This document shows, one piece after another, positions 34,511 through 45,395 of a stretch of DNA of 64,000 nt (position 1 is the stretch's first letter; each line of letters opens with the position of its first letter). Source of the stretch: Hygrophila difformis (lineage: Eukaryota > Streptophyta > Magnoliopsida > Lamiales > Acanthaceae); NCBI GenBank assembly GCA_030278955.1, contig JAOANR010000001.1:40450890-40514889 (forward strand), in the 5' to 3' direction. The position numbers and the translations under genes were made by a program. Below the pieces are notes generated by a model. That model saw only the letters and a list, made by a program, of their open reading frames with translations, searched no databases and was not told the DNA's origin.

Positions 34511-34560
34511 AGAGAGAAAAAGATAAAAGAAACAAAAAAAAATGGAGAAAGCATCATGCA
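34236..34560. mobile_element. Stowaway-like MITE, copy 2 (inverted)
   Basis: The interior AGACAAATCTAACAAGATCT and TTAAACCATTAATAACTCAA is the reverse complement of the MITE at 24212-24475. It starts near TTTGTTACGGACACACTC. Its right side has been stretched by a long A-run and GA repeats; the GGAG terminus near 34545 is eroded. Confidence 0.6.
34474..34507. repeat. Poly-A run (34 bases)
   Basis: Unbroken A-run followed by (GA)n, inside the second Stowaway-like MITE. Confidence 0.85.
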
Positions 34561-34732
34561 AGATATGGAAAACATCACGTTTGGGGATGTATTGCAGGGA
34601 CCTCTTAGTCTTCTCATCCTGTGTATTTATATCACGATTCTTCTAATCTTCTTTCTCCCACTTTTTTTCTTTTAAAACCTTCTTCTAACATTTTTTCTAA
34701 AATCCCTTCTGCTATTAAACTATTGAAGGTCG

Positions 34733-35237
34733 TAGAGCTGTAAAACAAACAAATAGTTCGCGAACAAAGCTCGGTTCGTTCGTTAACTGTTAACGAGCCG
34801 AGCTCGAACACGAACACGAGCTCGTTTTCTTAACGAATGAACACGAGCTTATTCTTCGAAAGTATTTGTATATTTTCGTTAACAGGGTAATTTTGTAATG
34901 TTATATGTTTGTATATGTTCGTTTGACAATTTCAATATTGTGGGAGAAAACATCTAACCCTTGATTGGATGAATGATTCCTAAATTTTTGGTAATTTTTT
35001 AATTGAGCCAATCGAGGTCAAACGAATCGAACTGAACAAAAGAGTAAGTTGACTCGTTTAAACTAAACGAGCCGAACTCGAGCTCGAGCTCACGAACATT
35101 TTCACGAGCCGAGTTCGAACACATTTTTAAAAGCTCGATTTCCTTAACGAACGAACACGACCCGAGCTCAAACACCCAAAGCTCGGCTCGGTTCAAACAC
35201 TCAAAGCTCGGCTCGATTCGGCTCGTTTACAGCTCTA
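34733..35237. mobile_element. hAT-like MITE with AGCTCG-rich arms
   Basis: Left TAGAGCTGTAAAACAAAC, right (inverted) TAGAGCTGTAAACGAGCC. Flanks TTGAAGGT (two bases away from the left end) and TTGAAGGG differ at one base, consistent with an 8-base duplication. The arms are rich in GAGCTCG and TTCGTTCGTT words and can fold. No coding sequence. Confidence 0.75.
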
Positions 35238-35239
35238 TT

Positions 35240-35592
35240 GAAGGGTGAAAAATCCATCCGGAGGGTTTTATAAATTGTAATTATACTCTCTATTCTCTTC
35301 GTTTTTTAGTGAGGATCTCGTGATTTTTTTTTCCTATTACGGGTTTCTACATAATTCTTGTGTCTCAGTATATTTAATTTTCGATTCATTCTTCAATTTC
35401 GTAACAAAGATGCTTAAATTTCTCAACGTACCTGATCATTATATGCATCCATTATTTTTTTTGGATGAGCCGAAGCGCAATTTATATGCATCCATTTGAA
35501 ACCACAAACCAATGTATAATCTTTTCCGAGAAAATGCAAAACACACCAGGACAAAAAACACATCCTATGAAGCATAACATGTCCTCCTCGAA
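35240..35592. other. 3' flank of the COBRA-like gene
   Basis: About 350 bases between the hAT-like MITE and the stop codon. It probably holds the 3' untranslated region and poly-A signals of the minus-strand gene (several AATAAT/AATAAA-like words), but no single signal is decisive. Confidence 0.4.
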
Positions 35593-37383
35593 TCAAAAAA
35601 CCAGAATGACCAAACCCACAATAACAATACATGCAGAGAGCCCTGAAAATGGGATGGAATTCCTGTGTGAAAAATTAGGCAAGACAGGGTAATCATCAGG
35701 AGGGGGAAGCTGGCACTCATCCCCATTGAAATAAACTCTCCTTGGAAAAGCCCATCCTTGTCTCAATGTAAATGTCTCCTTGTCTTTCTTCAGGAGCACC
35801 TCTGTCTGAACATTCCCAAATGGCCCTGCTTCCATCAGTAGGTCATTGTAAAACTTCATCCCGTAAAACATCCCCGAATCGTCTGTGCAAAGATTCATTC
35901 ATTTGTTCATTTTTTTTGGTCTGTTGGTTCATACTTCATATAAGAAAGAATCTAATGGTTGGGTCTTACTTATGGACGTGTAGGGGATGAGGGGCTTGTA
36001 GTCGAAGCTGAAGACTTGGGTGACATTGTTGAGGTTCGGGTGTTGGACGACAAGGGTCCACTGCGTGTAGTTAATCCTGTAGTTGAAGTTGGTGATGGCG
36101 ATCTTGATGCGCCAGTAATCTCTGTAGTTGATCTTGACGTGCCAGTGGACACGTATGGGGCACATGTGGTGGGTGCATTGGAGGAGCGGGGCATTATCCT
36201 TTCTTGGAGTGTTTATTCCCACCTTTTTTAGCTTCTCCGAATCACTCCTGTCCATTTTTAAAAAAAGGAGTGAGCAACAGGAAGAGAAAAGATAATTGGT
36301 TGAAGAAAGTGAACCAGTTTGTCTCACGGAATGCAGCCTTTCTTGTTCTGGCAACCGCAGGCACATTTTGGGCAGGGGGTGATGGTTTCATTGTAGAAAG
36401 TCGAGAAGGAAACACAACACCTGGGATTCCTGGACACAAGATGTTGAGAGTACGTGCACGTCACATTCCACGTCACTGCACAAAACTCGCAAAAATCAAA
36501 CACCAAATATTGTGAAACATGGAGAAAATATTCAAGTCAAATGCTCTCACTCAAAGCTTGTGTCTTTCTTCTGTGGTCGGGAGTTAAGAATACGGTGGAA
36601 GGCACAACCTTGGCAGGGCCGCAACTGTAGCCTGGTCCAGGGCCGAGGAGAGTGAAATTCTTGGGGAGTTTAACTGTCTTGTTGGAAGTTCCTGCAAGGC
36701 CAACGCTGACCTGGAAGGAGGAGACAGCTCCGGCAGGGTCTTGGCCCCATGAGGAGATTACCCCGCCTTTGCAGCAATTGGCAATCTGCTGATTGTAAGG
36801 AACTCCTGGAAGTAAATCAACCACAGTGGGATTCCTCATGCAGCAATGTGGCACGTTCCCTTTGAATTTTGAGCAATCACCTTGCTCCGTTGTTTGTGCT
36901 CCAACCATAGACCAAATCACTTCCTTCTTAGCCCAACCCCACGTTAATGTCCACCCGGGGCTCATGATATGACGATACATTTGAAAGTTGTTCATTGTCA
37001 CGACAGCCTGATGGAGAATTTCATTTCCGTGGTGTTTCCCATGTCAAAAAACTGAAGATCTTTAGTATACTACAGCAAAAGCATTGTTTCCCATAGTTAC
37101 ATATATCAAGGATGACCAAAGCTTACCACATATCCATCCGGTGTCCAAGAAATAACATCCCACTTAATGGTAATGTTCCCAAATGGATCCAAAGGGTCAT
37201 ATGACTCTAAAAATTTGAACAAGAGCATCACATTAGAAAATAGTACAACTCAACTAGCAAATTATGTTTAAACAATAGAAGAGAGAACTCACCTGCTTCA
37301 GAAAAGAGCATCGACAACAAGACAACCCAAAAGATTAAGCTTAATCCGGGAAAGGATGAAAGCAGGCAGTCTCTTTGATTCAT
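35593..37383 (-). CDS. COBRA-like GPI-anchored protein, 6 exons, 447 aa
   Basis: Exons by GT/AG and frame: 37383-37293, 37206-37127, 37007-36551, 36475-36328, 36247-35970, 35882-35593; all phases join to 447 residues, close to the about 450 usual for the family. Residues 1-30 form a signal peptide (MNQRDCLLSSFPGLSLIFW). The cellulose-binding-like N-terminal region follows (DPFGNITIKWDVISWTPDGY, WAKKEVIWSMVG). The hallmark CCVS is at about residue 230, with the Cys-rich CPKCACGC after it. GMFYGMKFYNDLLMEAGPFG and GWAFPRRVYFNGDEC precede a hydrophobic tail (SGLSACIVIVGLVILVF) expected to be traded for a GPI anchor. Proteins of this family sit at the plasma membrane and wall and guide cellulose deposition and oriented growth. 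I cannot say which COBRA/COBL member this is. No break was found. Confidence 0.9.
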
Positions 37384-39020
37384 TTTGATGAACTAGCTAC
37401 TCAATCCCAAGTAAATCAAAGTTGCAACAAAGATACATATAAGAATGAAGATGCAACCATTAAGGACTGTTAAGACTAGTGATTTCACACCTAATAGTTG
37501 TTGGAATTTCAGTGGCTTGGGCTTCCCATGTCCAATCAAGCATTTGTTTTATACGTCCTCCAGTCATGAGGAAAACTTCAAATGGCAAATAAAACAAGCA
37601 GGAGACATGCGACATTTGAACTTAGCAGATAACTAGTCAGTGTTCCTGGTGCTACATCATTTTTGTATTTGCTCATATGGTTTAAATTATGTCGGCATGT
37701 TCCAGAGATTCATATTTCTGTATTTGCTTAGATATTACATTTTATGTTTCAATTCTGACAAGCTTCTCATACATATACAAAAGTAAATCATCACTTGTCA
37801 TTATACAACAGTAAATCATCACTTGTCATCACTTACTTACATATCAAGGCCAAAAATACTAAAAATTTACAGCATCCACTATAAACAGTCAATCAATAAC
37901 AATGATAGAAGCAAGTTCCAATCAGCAGTTACCCAAACTCAAAGTAGATACCCAAATTATCACCACATTTTATCCAAATCTACTTCTGCCTAATGCTAAT
38001 TCCATCATTAGGTTTGCTTTATTTATGTATAATTTTAGGCCAACCGGACAATAGGTATGAGCCTTTTTAGAGTTTTGATTACTTTGGTTTTAAACTCGTT
38101 ATTATGACTTCGCGCAATTGAGTTTATGCCCAAATTAAGCAGAGATAAAGATTCTTGGTTATTCAAATTACTGACTCTCGAAGCTTGCCCGCAAATTTAA
38201 GGCAAAAAATGATGCAGCAGTCTCAGGAACTCGAATTTCTAATTATTTGATTCAAATTGTGAAACTCGCTAATCATTAGTTCCAACTTTACGGTATTCTC
38301 GTGCATTGAAATAGATAATGATGTGCTCAAAATAAGATCTGCAGCAAATTTTCAGATCCGACTGAAGAAGAAAGCCGAGGAACTTTCGCGATTCGATGGG
38401 TCGTCTACCGAACAGAACGCATACCAACCATCAAAGCAAAAAACAAGTTAAATTAATCCAAAGTTAATACAAGCAAAAACCCAATCGGCACGGAGATAAT
38501 ACAAAACCTGTAGATGGATCGCAATTCGCAAAGTGGTTAAAAGGGGGAGAAAGCTCGAGACCCATAGGCATGGGCGGCATTGGTAATCAAATTTGAAACA
38601 GAAACATTGAATTGATCACCAATCCGCCAATACCAACAGATTTCGGGCAACAAATCCCCCATTTCACCGTTTCGAAAGTCTCAAAATCGACTACGGCAAC
38701 GCTCAGCGTCTTTAAAGTTCCCCAGTCATTTACGTATTTATAGTAGTAGTAGCCTCCTACTACTAGGGTTTATTTTTGGTGGGCCTAAAAAGGGCAGATA
38801 TCGAAATTGGGCTTTGGATAAAGCCCAAGAACCCATAACTTGCCCATTTCATGATTCTTATGATAGAAATTGAATCACTTGTGTATTTTTACTTGGGAAA
38901 ACCCGGCCCAGACCCCATCATGAAACATTCATTGAGTCAAAACCCACTATTTAAATCTTTATAGTTTAGGTCCATAGATTAAGGAAAGTTAAATGTTAAT
39001 GATAAATAAAGTATTTTAGT
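37384..39020. other. Upstream region of the COBRA-like gene
   Basis: About 1.6 kb without a recognised protein. 38340-38720 is less AT-rich, with (TAG)n at 38743-38751 beyond it, and may be promoter or a 5' untranslated exon. I could not place a transcription start. Confidence 0.35.
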
Positions 39021-39029
39021 TAAATAGCG

Positions 39030-39700
39030 TGGTAAACTACATAACAAGAACTTGGTAAATATCATATGGTATATGTGGTAGACCATATTGGTGTAGCGTG
39101 GTAAACCACATAACAATACCTTGGTAAACACCATATGGTATCTGTGTTAAAACACATACCAATACAATAGTAAAGACCAAATGATTTATGTGGTAAAGCA
39201 CATACCAAGAGCATGGTAAACCTTATACCATAAACTTGGTAAATATCATATGCTATATGTGGTAAATCATATTGGTATAGCGTGGTAAACCACATAACAA
39301 GAATATAATAGTGAATTAAACGGTCCTGAGAGTACTTGGACGGTCCGTCCATGAACCGTCCGAAGAGATCTGTCCATAAACTTGGTAAATATCATATGGT
39401 ATATGTGGTAGACCATATTGGTCTAGTGTGGTAAACCATATAATAATACCTTGGTAAACACCATATGATATCTGTGGTAAAGCACATACCAATACAATGG
39501 TAAAGACCAAATAATTTATGTGGTAAAATACATAACAATAGCATGGTAAAACTTAAACCATAAACTTGGTAAATACTATATAGTATCTGTGGTAAACTAT
39601 ATTGGTATAACGTGGTAAACCACATACTAAGAATATAATAGTGAATTGAACGGTCCTGAGAGTAATTGGACGGTCCATGCATGAACCGTCCTAAGTTATC
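39030..39700. repeat. Higher-order tandem repeat, 330-base period, two copies
   Basis: The phrase CTTGGTAAATATCATATGGT starts at 39051 and again at 39381. The following ordered series of TGGTAA sub-units, the GAATATAATAGTGAATT phrase and the GGACGGTCC motif are repeated in the same order. Confidence 0.85.
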
Positions 39701-40439
39701 TGTCGACAACAGGAAGGGTGTGGACGGTCGTGGGCGTATGGGACGGACCGTCCCACTGACCATCCTTAGTTTTAGAAAAAAACATAGACTAGTGGCACGG
39801 ACCTTCGGTGGACGTCTCCGCTATGTCGTGGTATTTGTGGTAAAGACATAAGGACATCGTGGTAAACCATACACTAAGAACTTGGTAAATCCCACATTGT
39901 GTCTATGGTAAACCATATTTCCATAGTGTGTTAAACGACATACCAAGCACTTGGTAAATACCCTATGGTATATGTGGTAAAATACATACCAATACAGTAG
40001 TAAAACATATACCAATAATCTGGTGAACACCATAATGTATTTATGGTAAAGCAAACGCCAACAGAGTGGTAAACCACATGCCAAGAACTTGGTAAATTCC
40101 ATATGTTATATGTGGTAAACTATAGACTAGTGGGACGGACCGTCAGTGGACGTCTTCGATGTGCCGTGATATTAAGTGTACAAATAAAATATTTTTCGTT
40201 GTAACTTCCGTAGGTGATGTCTGGTAAGTGTCATTATAAGGTAGTGGTATGAATGGAATGATATCCGTGGTAATCAATATAAGATGAATACGGTAAGAAT
40301 GAATGACATATGTGTAGTAATTTAAAAAATATCCATGACGTATATAATCCATTGAGGTTACCACATTCCTCTTGTGCGGCTTTCAAACCTATTTTAGTTA
40401 CCACGTGTTGGTTATGTAGGTTACCATCCTAAGCATATG

Positions 40440-40625
40440 TTGTAGGGTTTAGAGTTTTTTTTTATATTTTTTAGGTTTAAGGTTTTTAAGATTGTAGGGT
40501 TTAGGGTTTTAAAGATTATAGGGTTCAGGGTTTTTAAGATTGTAGGGTTTAGAATTTTTAAGATTGTATGTTTAAAGATTTTAAGATCGTAGGGTTTAGG
40601 TTTTTAAAGAATTGTGTGCTAAGTA
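40440..40625. repeat. Degenerate telomere-like interstitial repeat
   Basis: Seven or so units of about 25-30 bases of the type TAGGGTTTAGGGTTTTTAAGATTG. The TTTAGGG word is the plant telomere unit, but spacing and decay show this is an interstitial tract. Confidence 0.7.
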
Positions 40626-42060
40626 ACCTTATCCTAGACTTATGGTATGCCATGTAGTATAGATGTGGTAAACCTCATAAGCGAACGTAGTAAGTTTATC
40701 CGTTCAAGGGTTTAGGGTTCAAAACCGAGGTCATTATTATGTCTAGATGAATTATGTATTATCCTTTTATGCTAATTCATTAAAATTATGACCACAAGTG
40801 TAATTAATATGAATCCAAATGTATGTATATACATAAAAGAACCATATACATTTACATATCACATTGCGTTCATTAGAAAAATCATCTATGTACTCATAAT
40901 AAAGTTCTAAATTTGTATTTATCTATAAATATCTTTATCCAATCATATCTTGCTATCGTAATGGTGACTACAAATCGTAAATTATAAGTTCTTTTTTAGT
41001 TACAAGGCCAACGTTGTATTTTCGAATATTGTAATATGTTTCACTAAATTCTCCAGATGAGATCCAACGTTTGTAGCTTTTATATTTTTTCCAAGATTTA
41101 TTCCCTCGTGGTAAGCTTTTGTTTGAGTTGTTGCTCGTGGTTTTATTGATACCACTATACCGTAATGCAACGGTGAATATTCTGAAATATGGTAACCAAA
41201 GCTTCATCAATGTGGTAAGTGCGTACAAGTAACGATGGTAAGGATTTCTTCCCAAACTTGGTAACACCTAAAGGATGCATTTGGTAAATATTTAATCGAA
41301 ATGGTGTGGAAGTGGAGGATGGTCAACTAGACGGTCCTTTAGAAGGGTCCACTAACCGTCCTTATCTCTTGAAAGCATTCACTTTTTACCTTGTTCATTA
41401 TAGTGATAACCAATACCGTATATATTGGTAATGAATACCCAAATACGTGGTATATTTTTTTACTGTAATGTGGTAAATATATAGTCATATATATGTAATA
41501 AAGAATTATACTCCAACGTGTAGCCATATAGATTGTAAAGAATTGTAACTTAATGTGGTAGATATGTAGTAATATATGTGGTAAATTGTAATAACAAAAA
41601 ATGTCTCATTTTGGTAATCAAATATGTCTCATTAGTAAATATGTATTGAGGGGGACTAGGATGTAGTGAAGTGGTAAGCACATAGGGAGGAATGTTATAA
41701 CCAAGAACTTCAAAATGTGGTAATAATGTATTAGAAGTATGGTAACCACGTATAAACAAATAAGTGGGTTGAAATATATTGAGAATTTATGTGAATTGAG
41801 TAAAAACATATGTGGTAACTAAATCACTAGAAGCGTGGTAATCAATAATGTGAAGACTTGGTAACCATTTGTTGCATTCTGTGGTAAACAAGTTGGGACA
41901 AACAAATAAATTGGGATGGTCACAAACATTTTGTTCACTCCAGAATGTATGGGACGGTCCGAAATGACCGTCCCCTCCACCATGATCTTGTTATAGTTTC
42001 AGAAAAATAAGGTATTTCCACAATGGAATATTGTTGGATACCATATTTTACTTGGTTGGT

Positions 42061-42786
42061 TACCACACATTTAAATCCAACATCATTTATCATACACTCT
42101 CAATAAGTCCTCCAATTCAAATCATTCTCATCATTTAACAAAATCCAATAAATCCAATAACTCAAATAATTAAACTAAAAACATTCTAAAATTCTCAAAT
42201 AAAAATCATGAGCCTATACAAACACCCAAAATAAACTCCACAACCATTCCACATGTTCATCATACATATATCCAAGTATATCACCAAGAATTCAAGTAAA
42301 AAATATAACTCAAACTTAACTCACACTTCAACATCCTACAAAATAATCAATCAACCATTCACTCCAAACCACCTCTACTCCAATTTCAACACAACCAAGA
42401 ATACTACATTCTTCTCTCACACACCTCAATTCATTCAACAACTCAACGTGCAACAACTCTAAGAATTAATCAACTAGTATCGACATCAGCAAATAAATTA
42501 TTCAATTCAATCAAGTATTAACCCAACAATCAAAATAACCAAACTAACATCACTCAACCTTTAGTCCATGTTCAAGAATCCCCCAGGGGCTGAAATACTC
42601 TACCCAGGGGCTGAAATATTTGCTCCGGGGATCACTTATTGTTCAGAATCCCCCAGTGATTATTAGCCAAAACGGAGTATAGTAAGAATTTATATCCATG
42701 ACCAGACTTTTGAGATTGCCATCATTATTTACATCAAGGGTGAAAACCTTCTTCAAATGTGTACTATAGTCATCTCTATATCAAAA
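42061..42786. other. A/C-rich low-complexity DNA
   Basis: No gene seen. 42575-42660 has a doubled CCCAGGGGCTGAAAT phrase and two AGAATCCCCCAG words. It abuts the end of the eIF2B-delta fragment. Confidence 0.5.
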
Positions 42787-43434
42787 CTATTGTTCTATGC
42801 AATATTCTCGGACAATGACGGGAATGCTAGTTGGTGGGATCTGAAAACACATTACACAGGACATTAACATATTGAATAGTTTCAAGACACATCGATAAAG
42901 AAACATTAATACTGTTCACAGCAATACTGCAACCTTGCACAACTTACCATGCCATAGTCAATTATAATCATTGATACATAATCTGATGGGCTTGCATCGT
43001 AACTGGAGCGATTAGGGAAAATCACAATGTGAGCCAACAGAAGATAAATATAGGCATGATTATCATAAATTCCCCAAGTGTACATTAGAATGCCCACTTA
43101 CATCAAGTTCAAGAGCTGCAGATTATTGCAGTCACCCTGACCATCCAAATACTTGATTTCCTTTCTACCATAAATCCTTGAAATAACATCAGGATCACCT
43201 ACAAGGATCAGTGAAAACAATAGCAGAAGTTAGATGGATGATATCTTACCACTTAAATAATGAAAACAAAATGTTTCCTTACCAAGTTCATTAGCGCATA
43301 TTGAGTCAAGTTGAACTCTTTTATGAAATTTGTATTCTTCACAGCAAATCAAGACAGGGACACGAAACTGATGGGCTACCATAGCAACAACTGCCGTGCC
43401 AACCCTTGAGTATGTTGTTTCATTAGACAACACG
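42787..43434 (-). pseudogene. eIF2B subunit delta, C-terminal four exons only
   Basis: Exons by splice sites and phase: 43434(open)-43283, 43198-43102, 43002-42948, 42840-42787, all joining in frame to a TAG at 42789-42787. They encode VLSNETTYSRVGTAVVAMV, VPVLICCEEYKFHKRV, LDSICANELGDPDVIS, YDASPSDYVSMIIIDYG and TSIPVIVREY. These are the conserved C-terminal blocks of eIF2B-delta, part of the nucleotide-exchange factor for eIF2. Upstream of about 43434 the frame meets stop codons at once and no further exon of the about 600-residue protein was found. The last residues (CIEQ) also differ from the usual end. It is a truncated copy, perhaps carried by a transposon. Confidence 0.75.
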
Positions 43435-43635
43435 AATGAAGCACATAGTCAATTCTAACATTTCAACGAGCACATCATTATCAATACAAATTCAAATTCA
43501 CAAGCTTTCTTCAAGAACATTACCCACACAACAACTACAAATTACAAAAACTTCAGTATATTACCCCCAAAAACACAAACAATTCCAAATTCCATAGATA
43601 ATTTTCATCTCACATCACACCTTGCACAACCTAAA

Positions 43636-43914
43636 CTAACCATCTTCGACCAACAAAACCAGAAAAAATGGATTAAATTTGTCATTACCGGGATTGCTTG
43701 GCTCGGCCCCTTCCGAATGCTGGGGCTTCCTCTTCGGTGACATTATTGCTTCTAATACCGGGAATTGCAGTTCAATGCCTCTTCTTCGTGCTCTAGGGTT
43801 TGCTCGATAGTTTTCTTCAGCAACTTCACAATGCTCGACACTTCTCTTCGTCCTCTTCGGTTGGCCTTCTTCATCCGCTAATTGATGTGAGAGCCGGATT
43901 AGGGCTCGGCCCAC
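43636..43914 (-). CDS. Hypothetical first exon or chance frame
   Basis: A 92-codon frame, Arg/Glu-rich (RRRGIELQFPVLEAIMSPKR), with a possible GTAATG donor at about 43688 after EPSNPG. An internal ATG at about 43741 would give MSPKRKPQHSEGAEPSNPG. It lies 250 bases upstream of the eIF2B-delta fragment on the same strand and could be the 5' exon of a chimeric transcript. It does not match the eIF2B-delta N-terminus that I know. No domain recognised; could be chance. Confidence 0.25.
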   Translation of the reverse strand: MGRALIRLSHQLADEEGQPKRTKRSVEHCEVAEENYRANPRARRRGIELQFPVLEAIMSPKRKPQHSEGAEPSNPGNDKFNPFFLVLLVEDG

Positions 43915-44490
43915 GATCTCGTTTCCTTCTTGGCTTCAACGCAATTTCGGTGTTGTTTGTTCTCCACTCTTCGCGTTGCTTGTTTCGTTCTCTGGCGGTT
44001 TTCTTCAACAACTCCACTCGGTTGTTCTCCACTCTTGTTTCCTTCTACGTCTTCCCTTCATTTCTTCTTCTTTTCTCTTCTTTCTTTCGGTGTTGTTCTT
44101 TCTTCTCCACCCTTGGCTGCTTCAACGCCCTCGTTTCCTTCTCTGTCTTCTCCCGCTCTCTCTGGGCTTTCTTATCTCGTTTTATGTTAAGGATGATTAG
44201 ATTCTTAATTACATTGGTAAAGAATCTGTGGGGTGTAATATCAAAGTCAAAATGAGTGATGGGGCGCAAAGTGTAAGAAAAATGGGTATGTGGCGCTTTT
44301 TAAATGAAACAATTTCCAAAGGGGATGGGGCTCTTATTAACCGTTTTTACTTTAAATTTCAAATTCAAGCCCACTTAGTAAAAGGTCATTTTTCTTTTCA
44401 TTTTATTCAAATCCGTCATCTATTAATTTTTGGTCCCATATAATCCTCTGTCTTTATTAATTATTTCCAAATGCATCCTTTTTTCACTAA
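43915..44490. other. CT-rich stretch without a supported gene
   Basis: 43970-44170 is strongly pyrimidine-rich, giving overlapping Ser/Phe/Leu frames on the plus strand that I do not accept. It may be a promoter or 5' leader for the minus-strand frame at 43914. Confidence 0.35.
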
Positions 44491-44491
44491 C

Positions 44492-44525
44492 TAGTACTAC
44501 CCGCCCGCGCGATGCGCCGGGCTCA
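44492..44525 (-). mobile_element. Possible Helitron 3' terminus (minus strand)
   Basis: On the minus strand this reads GCCCGGCGCATCGCGCGGG followed by CGGGTAGTACTAG|T: a GC hairpin a few bases before CTAG and a T, the usual shape of a plant Helitron 3' end. The body would extend to the right. Its 5' TC end was not located. Confidence 0.4.
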
Positions 44526-45184
44526 GATTTTTTTTACTATAATTTTTCAGATGTTTTAGTGATTATTTTAAAATTTTTACTATGTTATACACCGTCTACA
44601 TTTTCGAAGGGATCAAATACCTTCGCTTGCGAAAAATTGCTGGAAAGATTAAAGTACTAAACATACGGATAAACAACCCACACCTAACCCTGTATTTTAT
44701 CCATTTAAAATAGATGTTTTTTCTTTCGCTGTTCTAAAATAACTTTCTTTATGCCCTCTTAATGTATGCTAAAATTTATTATTATTTTAAACATCATAAT
44801 AAATACCATCATAATAATTCATTTTTTATTTTTTACCGTTAAATCTATATCTATATAATTATAGAAATGGTCCTCTAAGAATTTTTCCGTGAGATCAATA
44901 ACACATTGTTGAAGTTAGAAAAAAAGGAAATAGAAAAAAAAAAGAATTATTCATAGAAAATCATATTTAATTGAGGAAATTTCACTCTAATAATTAATGT
45001 ACGAAGCGGAGTATCAATATTGTAATAAAGGCATAAAAATATTATTTACATGCTCTACGTCCTTAGCTCAAATCATACAGCGCAATCAGAAATAAAATAG
45101 ACAGAACATGAATACAAATATTTAGATATACCTATAAACCAACAACATATTCCCAGGCCTAAAGCCCCTAAAAATATTTTAAGG

Positions 45185-45395
45185 TATTCAACCGTCCATG
45201 GATTTTAAATATTTATAGATTTTAATGGAGTCTCTTAAAAAATATAACAAAACAAAATCTTTCTAAACAATTCAAGATTTCTAAAAACTCTACATGGAGT
45301 CTACACAAAATCAATGAAACTCTACGTAAGTCTATAGGCTCTCTAAATCCACGAACTTTTTAAAATCCATAAAACTCTAAATTGAAAAATATTTT
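45185..45395. mobile_element. MITE of the GTATTCAAC family, inverted copy
   Basis: GGTATTCAACC...GGATTTTAAATATTTATAG, then TCCATGGAT/AGTCTATAG words, reverse complement of the family at 32817-33096. Ends are less clear here. Confidence 0.5.

Larger units (their letters stand above)
39025..42060. repeat. 3-kb block of TGGTAA and GGACGGTCC words, unclassified
   Basis: Dozens of copies of TGGTAAACCACATA-like words, about 20-25 bases apart and mostly on the plus strand, fill 39025-40110 and recur, more sparsely, to 41890. Near 40370-40430 and 42055-42065 they appear inverted (TTACCAC). Palindrome-like GGACGGTCCGTCC or GGACGGACCGTCC words recur at about 39340, 39665, 39720-39770, 40135, 41330 and 41950. 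No open frame is convincing. The pattern resembles the sub-terminal repeats of cut-and-paste transposons, but I found no defined ends, so the nature stays open. Confidence 0.6.

Noticed and set aside
35959..36231. 90-aa plus-strand frame over the COBRA-like gene
   Set aside because: Antisense shadow of exon 5, whose splice sites and conserved protein are clear.
39030..39700. CRISPR-like array
   Set aside because: Repeats are degenerate, spacers are not unique or regular, and the setting is a plant nuclear genome.
39062..40102. Minus-strand frames of 64-123 aa in the TGGTAA block
   Set aside because: They only translate the repeat and change with each unit; no conserved protein.
40440..40625. 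Chromosome end
   Set aside because: The TTTAGGG units are decayed, interrupted by spacers, and flanked by ordinary DNA on both sides.
43800..44255. 151-aa plus-strand frame
   Set aside because: Ser/Phe/Leu-rich translation of a CT-rich tract, with two other frames open at the same place.
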